Assembly: GCA_036571765.1 (NCBI GenBank)
Contig: BROE01000015.1
Location: 4,630,977 to 4,694,976, forward strand
Source of the DNA: Plecoglossus altivelis
Taxonomy: Eukaryota; Chordata; Actinopteri; Osmeriformes; Plecoglossidae
Direction of reading: 5' to 3'
Length of the DNA stretch: 64,000 nucleotides
Positions 47,980 to 59,200 of this stretch are shown here, piece after piece. The notes beneath the pieces were generated by a model that saw nothing but the letters and a program-made list of their open reading frames with translations, searched no databases and was not told where the DNA came from. The stretch's first letter is position 1; each line of letters opens with the position of its first letter. The position numbers and the translations under genes are program-made.

Positions 47980-49910
47980 TGTGCATCGCATCTATTTCGA
48001 ATCTTCCTTTTTTGTCCAAAGTCCTTGAAAGAGTTGTAGTTAAGCAGCTCTCTCACCACCTTGAGGGCAACCATTTGTTTGAGGTTTTTCAGTCTGGGTT
48101 TAGAGCCCATCACAGCACGGAAACTGCACTAGTTAAAGTCACAAACGACTTACTAGTAGCCGCTGACAGTGGAATGGTTTCTATCCTGGTTCTGCTGGAC
48201 CTCAGCGCTGCGTTTGACACCATCGACCACACAATCTTGCTTCAGAGATTGGAATGTGACGTAGGTGTCAGAGGGACAGTCCTCAGCTGGTTTAAATCCT
48301 ATTTATCGGATAGGTACCAGTTTGTTAATGTAAACCAAAGCTGTTCCCCTTGCTCTGAAGTAACCTACGGTGTCCCGCAGGGTTCTGTACTCGGTCCTAT
48401 TCTGTTTACGCTCTATATGCTGCCTTTAGGTAACATTATCAGAACGCATGGCATTAACTTCCACTGCTATGCGGATGACACACAGCTGTACTTATCAATG
48501 AGACCTGATCAGACCGATCAGTTACACATACTTAGTGCCTCCGTGAAGGATATAAAAATCTGGATGACACTTAACTATCTACTTCTTAATCCAGATAAAA
48601 CCGAGGTCATTGTACTAGGCCCGGAACGTCTGCGAGACTCTTTATCCGGCCAGATGGTGTCACTGGACACTATCAGTGTAGCCCCCAGTTCGGCTGTAAG
48701 AAACCTTGGCATCCTACTGGACCAAGAACTATCCTTTACAGCACATATGAACCAGGCATGCAAAACTGCCTACTTTCATCTGCGTAATATAGCTAGAATT
48801 AGAAAGATCTTGACTAGAAGTGATGCTGAAAAACTCATTAATGCATTTGTTACATCTAGACTTGACTACTGTAACGCCCTGCTCGCAGCGTGTTCTAAAA
48901 GCTCGATAAAGAGCTTTCAGTTGGTTCAGAACGCAGCAGCACGACTGCTAACAGGAACCAAAAGAAGAGACCACATCACACCGGTGTTAGAGTCTCTTCA
49001 CTGGCTCCCTGTTGAATTTAGAATCAAATTTAAAGTCCTACTCCTCACATATAAGTCCATAAATGGCATGGCCCCTCACTACCTCAAAGATGTTGTAGTA
49101 CCATATCATCCAGCCAGAGCACTTCGCTCCGAAAGCGCTGGACTATTGGTGGTCCCTCGAGTCTCCAAAAGCACAGTAGGAGGTCGAGCATTTAGCTACC
49201 AAGCTCCTGTGTTATGGAATCAGCTCCCTGTTCATGTTAAAGAGGCCGACTCAGTCTCTTTATTTAAGACCAGGCTTAAAGCATTTCTCTTCGAAATAGC
49301 TTATGGGCAGGGCATTAGTTAATATCGTAGTTCACTATAGTCTGTTCATCGCTGTACACAAGTTTCGATCCCTCCGAGGTGGGCTCTGTCCTGGATGCTG
49401 CCATGGCGATGACTTCACCCTACATGCCTCGCCCCGCCTAGCGACCTGATCTGTGGACCCGGGTGCTCCTCAACTGTCGGAGGTGCTTCGTACAACAGAC
49501 GAACTGCTTTCCTCAGACCCACTTCGCTGAATAGCCGAACTCTCCTCGCACTTGATGATTTAGATGAACCCTTCCTTCCGCCTGAGGGGTTCTTTCTTTA
49601 CAGTCCATCTGCATATGGATGCACGCCAGTCCTGGAACATCTACAGCCTGTCCGTCCGTGGGAGCAGGATCTCTCCTTCACTGTGGTTCTCCCCGAGGTT
49701 TCTACTTTTTCCCACAAGGTTTTTTGTAGTTTTTCCTTGCCGAGAAGGAGGGTCTAAGGACAGGGGATGTTCCGGGACAGTCGTCCATTTGCTAAAATCA
49801 TATGTACATTTTTATAATGTGGTTTTCTGTTTGTGTGATGGAATCCTTGTCGCCCTTCGAGGCAACTGTTGTTGTGATTTTGGGCGTTACAAAAATAAAT
49901 TGAATTGAAT
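47980..49910 (+). mobile_element. 5'-truncated L2-type LINE with open reverse-transcriptase frame
   Basis: Non-LTR retrotransposon tail. A frame that is open from flanking DNA at 47934 carries element sequence from about ISNLPFLSKVLERVV to its stop at 49322. Reverse-transcriptase blocks are intact: LLDLSAAFDTIDHTIL, TYGVPQGSVLGPILFTLY and YADDTQLYLS (YADD at residues 179-182). The C-terminal region ends VSLFKTRLKAFLFEIAY. The endonuclease half is missing. The 3' UTR runs to a short ATTGA repeat tail at about 49910, typical of teleost L2 elements. No stop interrupts the remaining frame, so the insertion looks fairly young. The apparent ATG start is host DNA, not a real start. It lies between the two divergent slc27a6-like genes. 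Confidence 0.9.
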
Positions 49911-50003
49911 CGTTCATTTGTGGATGGTGTTGTGCATTTGCGGATCGTACTGTGCATTGGTGGATGGTGTTCTGCATTTGTGGATTGTACTGTGCATCTG
50001 TGA
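49911..50003. repeat. GT-rich minisatellite, about 42-bp period
   Basis: Tandem sequence of the pattern GTGGATGGTGTTGTGCATTT, GCGGATCGTACTGTGCATTG, repeated just over twice with a 21-base half-period. Related sequence (ATGGTGTTGTGAATTTGTGC) precedes the LINE at 47965, so the LINE appears to sit inside the array. Confidence 0.75.
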
Positions 50004-52614
50004 ATTTTCTTTCTACTATAATGCCATAATGATCTCATTTCATACTTCTCTCATTTGTTTTCTTATTAGTTACTGTGCATCCAATCACGTCTTTGTATTC
50101 GGGAGAAGGTGAGAAAGTCATCCGATTTGGAGGGTGTTGACCCTTATTTGGGGGGAGTGTTTTGCACCTTTGATTTTTGTATTTCCTGGACAAGTGACCA
50201 TATTTGGAGGGCTGAAGAGTCCATGGGTTGGTGTAACTGAGAAGCCCCCCTTTGCTTATGGTCTTTACTCCTCTACTTTCCTTTATGCCCCTGACTAGTA
50301 AACTGCACAAAGTTGCTACAAACATTATTAACTTCCCTTGAAACTTCCAATCACCTCAGACAGGCCACTAGCTAGTGACACCAGAAGGAATTCTCTGCAA
50401 TTTTTTTTAACTTACTTTATGAAAGAAGTGGGCAATGTTTGAATGGGAGTCAATTGGAGCCAGAGTTTTTTTTTTTTCCTAGAGTTTGGTCATACAGGTC
50501 ACAAGTCCAGATGGAACATGAACCAATCGAATGTCCTTTTTTTCCTACGTTTTTTTTGTACTGATGTACTGTATGTTCAAATGCAAATTCTTCTGATAAG
50601 TTTTTAATTGTTTATTTGACACTATAAAAAGGGTTAGTGTGTGCTTGTGATTGGGTCAGGTAAGTGTATTGATGGAACCTTGATACTGCAGGTTCTCCAC
50701 CTGATCACTACTGTGCAGACTCTGGCTCCAAATTACATCAACAGCGCAAGATAGCAGCACCTAAATCCAGGATATTTTGGCTTCATTTTTGTACAGTGGG
50801 AGTAAAGAAGAGACGCCTATTATTTTTACAGTCTAAGGTTAGGACCATTTGTACACAGGAATTCTCAATTTCTACATTTTAATGCTGTTTGAAACAGTTT
50901 CAACTATGTGAGGCTGTATCATAGCCTCTCACCATTCCCTCTTGCACTACGAAAAATGACAAGAGAACACTTTCATTTTACACTTCGCTCTTAGTATTTT
51001 GAAATGTAGCTATAAATGCAGATTCTTTCTTCTTCATAAATGATAACTACGCATACTTAATTAAAATACAGATAAATATCAGTTATAGCATTTCAGTCAA
51101 AATAAATCTAATTATCCAAGTTGCAATGCTTCAATATTGGTAATCCGACACAGATTAACTCCAATTGATAGTATTGTGGTACTATAGTTCAACAGGAATA
51201 ATATTGAGGAGAGAGATATTTCCTTGTACACATTGCAACTGTTGAGGTCCTACAACAATGATGACGGGGTCATGATGAAGCTCAAGAGAAGCCTGGTAAT
51301 GAACATTATTTTAAATCAGATGGAGAAACACAGCTCTACAAGGTCCCTAGGTGGGCTTGAACTGTGTCTTTCCCCCCAAACTGACCTGCTGAATGAGGAA
51401 AGAAGGTTGTAAGTGATGAGCCATGGAGAGATAGCTCTAAATAAAGCTGTAATTCATGCCACACACAACCTTAAATCATGCGTCTGTATTTCAAATTATT
51501 TCACATTTTACCAGGTATTACTTGGCTTTTTGACTCATTTATTTCTAATCACTGACTAATGTTACAACAGTAGAACAACAACAGCCTTCTATTACAACAG
51601 TCTTGTCCTTGCGGTTATTACAGTTTCGATTACTATTACTAAGTTTTTGAGTGAAATAAAAATGTGTTGTCTACTGGCAACTTTGATTCTGAAATTTTGA
51701 GTAGCACCTGCTAAATGTATAATTTTGCCACTTTAGTAGCACCACAATCATGAAGCAGGGCTGCACTTACATTAATTTAAAACATCTCACTCAAAAGAAC
51801 TATATGGAGCAGAACGCAGCTAGTGAGATTTCTCAATGTCCTGTTTGACTAGTTTCTCAGGCTGTCTTCTCCTGGATTCAAAGGGCTTGGTACTCTAACA
51901 GATTTAGGGCTTGGTACTATTGAGGTAGAACGGGAAGTAATACCAAATAATCAAAAAGTATAGTCTTGATAAAGTGCCTTGTTTGTCCACTAAAAGAAAC
52001 AGATGACATTGGTATAGTGCAATACTGTGTGACCTTTGTAGATGTAGACACATGAGTACATTTAAACCAGACACAAACAGTTTTTGAAAGGACTGCATGG
52101 CTATTCACAAGACGTTTTATAAGTATGCCTCCTTATCTCAATGAAAACACTGAACAAATGACTGTTTTTTAAATATTGGAATATTAAACAAATGATTAAG
52201 GATTTTATGCAAATATACTATGTAAAATAATGAACTAAAATAGACTGAACAGTAACATTTTCTAATTTTTAAAAGACGATATTCATGCAAGGAGAGATAG
52301 AAAGAGAGTACACAGACAGCTAATGTAATCGTCGAGTCTCTTTCCGGTTGATGTCTAGGCTATGTAACAGCAGCCAGTGTCCTACTGACGGCGAAAGAAA
52401 TTGCGTCTCAAAGTCAGAGCGAACTCATTCGTTGTCGTCATTTAATAAAGCCCAGGTTTAATGTATGTCCCAAAGCAGGGAAGTAGGCTTCTGTCAAATA
52501 TTCAGCCATCTACAGTCGGCCAGCAACAACCCGAAAGTGAGGAAATTAACTTATAAGTAGACACGCCCACAGGGTAGATGCTTGCACAAGAGTCACATGA
52601 TGTCATGTACGTTT

Positions 52615-52622
52615 TATAAATA
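52615..52622 (+). promoter_or_regulatory. candidate TATA box of slc27a6-like B
   Basis: TATAAATA about 150 bases before the ATG at 52765. Just upstream, TCACATGATGTCATG combines an E-box (CACATG) and a half CRE-like TGATGTCA. No downstream intron signal intervenes before the ATG. Position and match are suggestive only. Confidence 0.5.
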
Positions 52623-52764
52623 AGGACAGAAACGTAAGGACACAGCACACTAATTGAACTGTTTGAGTATTTCAGCAAGGGATTTATTTTACGACAATGT
52701 ATAGGCGTAGATTGTCTTAAATATTATTTTACAATTATTTTTAAAACTGCTAATAGTAGTCATA

Positions 52765-53251
52765 ATGTTTTGCTCAATAGGATGGGTGACAGCTCTTGTG
52801 GCGGGATTGTTTTCCGTTCACGTTTTACAGAAACTATGCTTTCCCTACTTTTGGAAGGACGTCTTTTATTTGACGAGAGTCATAAAATACGGGGTACAAC
52901 TGGAATTACATAAATTAACCTCAAAGGTGTTCACTGGCATGGACAGATTTGTCGAACAGGCTGAAAGAATCCCTGACAAACCGTTTCTAATTTTCGAAGG
53001 GATAACTTACACCTATCAAGACATCAATTTAAGAAGCAACAAAGTGGCTAACGTATTCCTCGAACAAGGGAATTTGAAGAAAGGAGACTGTGTTGCACTA
53101 CTGATGAACAACGAACCCGACTTTCTGTGCGTTTGGTTTGGGTTGAACAAGCTCGGATGCTCTGTTGCTTTCCTCAACACGAACATAAAGTCAAGATCAT
53201 TACTTCACTGTTTCAATTGCTGTGGAACAAAGACTCTGGTTGTTGGTGCAG
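52765..53251 (+). CDS. slc27a6: slc27a6-like B exon 1
   Basis: 487 bp. ATG at 52765. After the hydrophobic N-terminus come FPYFWKDVFYLTRV, KPFLIFEGITYTYQDINLRS and VALLMNNEPDFLCVWFG. Donor GTAAAC after GTT GGT GCA G. Confidence 0.94.
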
Positions 53252-56200
53252 GTAAACATATTGTTGTGTAGCCTAGATACTTCATGTGACAAACAAATGT
53301 GTCACTTGAGCTCAAGCTGTTCATAGCCTAGTCACCGTCGTTAGGTAAATGTTAGATAATGAACCAGTTTTACAACACAATGCCCTCTGTACATTATGTC
53401 ATATACAGATAATATTTAGACTATAAAAATAAGGATAGGACAGGAAATTAATTGAAAAGTAACAAAAACCGATATGTTGCGAAGCTTGAGATTGCTCCAC
53501 CCACCTGTCACACCCCTTAGGCTACCCAGTGGCAAATTGGGTAAACGTGGTCTCACAGATATGTATAATACTTAGTAACCTTTCTGAAAACAGAATAGTG
53601 AAATTTAAGAGACCACTGCATATTATACCCTTCTGTTCCTTACTTAAAATTGTCCTTTTCAACCTTTTTAAATATTAAAGAAAATGGTTTAGTGGTCTCA
53701 GTTGTTTCCAAAACGATACACTGCATGTCAGCACTGGAATAGTTTTATCAAGGAAACAATTATTGGGCAATAATAAAATGTGGAAGTAATATGCTTATGC
53801 ATATGCACTAGTGGTACTCAATATTGTCCCAGTTCATGTTTTATGTGAATTAGGGTCAGTAACCCATGAACAGTCAAAAGGGTCATCATTACTTGTCCAA
53901 GCTCAAGATCAATGCGATGTTGACTCTGAAGGTCTCTGCAAAATGCTCTTGATTTTATGTTACTCCAATGGTACTGTACTATTCCAATTGGAAAGTCAAA
54001 ACTATGTACTGTACATTGATTAGCACTGTGTAGAGTCCTATTGTACTATGAATGCAATAGTTCTTGCTTATGGCTTTCTTCTGTTGACTTAGGCCAACTG
54101 AATTAGATAAGCAACAAGAGCAATTGGTAGGGCAATTTGCTGATGACACACACACATTTGTTTAATTTTCTGTCTATAAACACAATTTCAGTGACAATCC
54201 CTCGCTGATTTTACATTATGTTCCAATAAGTGTTGTTTCTGGGCTAAAATATAGCAACTAATTTCTAACATTTACATTGAGTCTCTTCTCTTGTGTCAAA
54301 GACATAAGAGAAAGTGTCTTCTGTGGTATTTGTAGTATTCCTTTCCTGCCACTCAAGTATGTGACCTGTCAAACAGGTTTCATTCACATTTTTATCAGAT
54401 CTTGTCAAACATGACATTCTTTGTTAAATGCATTCAGTTTACTTCTATTCCATAGAATATGGTCAAGCAAAGCAGAGCTGACCATTTCTAATCAGAGATA
54501 GACTTACTGATGCAGTGTTAGATTTTCCCAACATACTGCTGAGTGATCAGGCCAGAAACTTTAATCTCCACTTTAGTCTCATCAGACCACATCTTTAGAA
54601 CAAGGGCTTGTTTGTTACTTCCACAAGTCACTTTTGTTCAGTTCCTAGGATTTGCTGAACCTTGAATATCACCTTCAGACTGTCACAAATGTACAATTGT
54701 TTGAGTCTCTTTCCTTTCCATTGTTCCTTAGATCTGTTGGACACTCTAGAGGACATCTTACCCAGTCTTCGGGAGGACAACATATCGGTGTGGGCCATGA
54801 AGAGGGAGAGTTTATGCACGGATGTCCAGACTCTGTTGGACAAGGTAGAGGAGGCCTCTGATAAGCCAATCCCTCCTAGCCTGAGATCTGTGTCCTCCCT
54901 TAAGACCGTCATTCTCTACATTTTTACCTCTGGTACCACTGGTACGTGTTCATTTAACATATTAATGACTGAGTTTTCGTTAATGCAGTTTATTTGTACA
55001 GGTTAGTGTCTGTCACTGAGAATCCCTTTTGCAAGCAAGACAACTACTACAACACAGATGATATAAAAAGCTTGTCAACACACTGTGACTACATTTACTT
55101 CCTCTGAGATTTTATCTAATAATACTTATATATCCATTTATCAAATTGTATCCAAAGTGACATGCAGTCATAGGTGATGCATCTTTGGAAGCAGTACAAT
55201 TTTGTTGATTGTACAAATGTTGTCCCTACAGTCTACATTACATATTACCAACCATGTGTTTGTAAGAGAAGACACCATTGCTACTACAGCTAATTATTTG
55301 CATTAACAAATACTAGCTGCCCTTCTGGAAATATAACTATGTGTTAAAAGCTTGATTATCAGAATCTTTGAGCAGAATATACAACTAGCTAAGTTACATT
55401 ATGGTAAGTCATGAAAGCACAATTGGAAACAGTCAACCCAGATTCAAAGTTTTAATACCATATTATGTTTTAACATGGTCCTAGGTCTGCCCAAGGCTGC
55501 AGTAATTACCCATCTCCAGACTTTGAAGGCAGCTGCAGGGTTTTGGGCTTATGGAGCAACCAAAAATGATGTGGTTTACACCCCTCTCCCTCTCTACCAT
55601 AGTGCAGCCTCCATGATTGGGATCGGAGGCACCATTTTTCTAGGTAAGATCCGCCACTGCCCTCTGTCTGTTAATTTTTGTTTTAATTTCACATACAGAA
55701 TGTCTTTAAAAGTTCCTATGTTTAAGCCTTAGTTGCCCTTCTCCAATTGACTATTCATTTGAAAGCACAGAAACTAACCATGAGATGAGAGCAAGTACGT
55801 GGGCTTCCACACAGCTTTCAAGTTCGTTGTTCCAGCAGTTTCAGATCTAGGTAAAGGTCTAGGTAAAGGTGAATAGTGTCGTTTAGATTTGGATGGATTC
55901 AAAAATCCGAAACAGACAAGTTTGTTTCTCAAATTCAGAGTTAACCAAAGTCATGTTAACTTTCCTGTCCAAATCCGTTGTGTTTAAGGCTGTTCTAGTT
56001 CTTTTTGCCATGCAAATGGAGGAATTTGGTAAGGAAAATTATTCCAAGGGTTAGCAACTGACTTTCAATTCAAACTGTTTAAAGACATGTGTGAAAACAT
56101 TCTTTATTTGTTTGTAATTCTGATATTGTGACCATATTCAACTGTGAGCTGATCGCCCCACCATAAAAAAAAGATAATTAATAAAATACATTCTAAGAAT

Positions 56201-59200
56201 ATGCTTTGTAAGGCACATGCAATACAATTGGATTATGTTAAACACATTAATGAGAGCAGACTGTCCTCCCTTTCATTATGGATTTATAATAAATACATAT
56301 CATTGCATATCCACATCCATGATGTCATCCATTATTTTGCAGTCCTACATTAGCAATTTTGCTAGTTGTATATTTGTGCCTGATACTTGCAAAGTTGACA
56401 GTGCAATGCCCTGGCAAACTCAGTCTTGGAAACATTGAACAGGTCAAAGACCTTCAAAATGTTGGACCACTATGTTCCAGGCAGTCAAAATAAGTGCAAC
56501 TTATGTTTACTTAATAGTGAAAGAATTGTATGTGTTTGTAACAGTTGCACCACTGAAGTACCTGTACCAAATGTTCTGAGTTTGTTTGGCCAAGTACACA
56601 AGCCATCAATGTCTGGTCAAGAATAACCCAAGACCTACTTGTAACGTTTGCTGTTTGGTGTATGCAAACCTCATAATTATGTTCTTCTCCCACCCATAGG
56701 TGCTACATGTGTCCTGAAAAAGAAATTTTCTGCCTCACAATTCTGGAGTGACTGCAGAAATTATGATGTAACTATCTTTCAGTATATCGGTGAGCTTTGC
56801 CGATACCTCTGCAACCAGCCCCAGGTATTTATTTAATTTAATTAAACAATTAGATTTGGTTTTGATTTGACAGTTGGTTGTCAATGCCTTTATTACTCTG
56901 TCAGACTTTTAATAAATGTGTGCAAGTACATGTCAAAAGTCACTAGCCCAAAAGGTCATAGTAGTTGAATGGCTACTCTAGACATATTTTAGAACAATTG
57001 AATTAAAGAGGATCAAATTATCAGTGTATAGTAGTTTGCTGTATTCGTTTTGGTCATTTTACGCCCTTCCAAAAATAAAAAGATCATTCATAATATATTG
57101 AATATTGGCAAAGTATGTCAAAGACATATCAGTAATGACAAAACCATATCGGTCTAACTCTACTTTTTATGATTTGCTAGAGATTACCATTTAAACAGTT
57201 TATAGAACGACAGTTACTGTAAAAGTTTTTAAAAAATTAATTACTATGATAAATTATTTAGAGTCTCAGGTCACCGCCTTATAAAATAACAACCATGAGA
57301 TTGATGTGCAGTGGTATGAGTATCACAAGTTAGGGGATTTTCTGTGGCCTGTAAAAATTATTTAATCAAATTTGTTCCAACATTGATATGCCATTCTAGA
57401 AAACTTAAACTTTCTCTCTTCCTCGATCGGAAGCAGCCAACACCAGAATTAACCGATGTTCTGAATCCATTTGACCCAATTGTGTTGAATTATCATGATG
57501 GAAGGACAGGATAAACTTTTGTTTGTGTCTGTGTCTTCCCGTGGAGTATCCAGGGACACCGCACAGACACCCCCCAGCCCAAACACACACGCACACACAC
57601 ACAAACGCTTGCTAGGACTGAACAAGTGCACAGTGCTCAAAGCCCCCTTTGTCTCCTCTTTTCACCCGTTGGTCCAATGGACAAGGCACAACTCGAGCTG
57701 TGTACAAAGGCTGATTGGCAGAAGTTGACTGTCGATACAATCATTTTCATACAATTTCATACAACCATTTACTACCCATTTTTAAGACCTAATATGTGAC
57801 CACAAGAATGGACATATGGACAATATTTACATTAGCTTTCAATTCATGCACGTTTTCACGTTTGAGACGAGCAGATACCCATACTCTCACCAGCCAAGCT
57901 GTAACACTCACTCAGCCATAGCAGCTACAAAACAAAGGACACTGGCTCCATTATCAGCATAGAACTGTTACTGACTCAAAATGTGATGAAAAATGACCAT
58001 GATATTATGATCGAGCTCTACTTGTTTTCCCCCACTCCGATTAACACAATTAGGGAACAGAGAGTTATAGGACAAGCAGAAAGGACAGGGATATCCCATG
58101 GAATTGTACTGTCCCACAGCCTGATCAAGAATGCGGTGGTGTAACTGACTTGTTAATTAAAACTGCTCAGGGGCACACGCACCTATGAATATGAATCTGA
58201 TACACACTCCCTCTATACAAGCACATTCTCACAGGACCACATAATCATTTGAGTGGGAAAGTGGCGTGTTTGCATGTAATCTTAAAGGAATTACAGGTTT
58301 AGGTAGTCAACATTGCCCTTAAAGTTAAATTGTTTATTACTTTACTGTACTGCAAAATACCTTTAGTCAACAGCATTAGATAAGCACAGATTTCCTGCTT
58401 GTTTTTCTTAACATTCTTTTTGTACTACATTCCCCATCAGGTTGATGGAGAAAAAGTCCACAAGGTGCATATGGGAGTGGGAAACGGGCTACGACAGGAT
58501 GTGTGGAGGGAATTTCATCGGCGCTTTGGTGAGATCCGCATGTGTGAGCTCTATGGTTCCACTGAGGGCAACCTGTGCTTCATGAACCACATTGGCAAGA
58601 TCGGAGTGGTGGGACGATCCAACTTCTTTTATAAAGTAAGTTTGTCTGACATGTGGTTTGCATTGTAACCCAACTGTTACTCTTCACTTCTTTGAAATCT
58701 TGTGAGGAATATGGGTCTTCCCAAATATGCCTCTTACACATGACTACAGTTTTTTGCGTGCATTAGCATTCACACACAACTACATGTTTAGCAACCACAT
58801 ACATACATACATACATACATAGAACAGCTAGTTTGAGATACTAAATACTAAAACTGCCCCTATGTAGTTTGAGATATGATATTAGGCAGTGTCAGTTTTA
58901 GAAGGTTTTTCCATAATATTTGACAGAAAACTTCTATTCCATATCTGGATTCAAGTTAACCGGGGCCAAAGCTTGTATGGATCTTAGATCTTGGTTCTTC
59001 TTTATCTGAACACTTGCGCTTGTGTCAACCATGAAGGTGTGGGGTGTTTATACATCTAGACGCATATCCACAAATTTGGTCCCCCAGCATTATAATCTTT
59101 AAAAAGACTAAAGACATAGCAGGGACAGCGACCCATTGGTTCATTTTCAATAAGACCGATTGTGGTGGGCCAATTTAAGCAAAAATGCCAGGGCCAGTCC

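Larger units (their letters stand above)
46366..52764. other. divergent intergenic region between slc27a6-like A and B
   Basis: About 6.4 kb shared 5' flank. Contains the MITE-like copy 1, the L2-type LINE with its minisatellite flank, then AT-rich DNA from 50000 to 52300 with no recognised gene. The B TATA candidate is at 52615. Direct upstream DNA of A shows a CTCTG-rich patch at 46380-46405. Confidence 0.75.
53252..58440 (+). other. slc27a6-like B introns 1 to 4
   Basis: Between the listed exons only the short Tc1 remnant at 54525 is recognisable. Short chance ORFs and a CA-rich patch near 57580-57605 are present. Confidence 0.75.
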
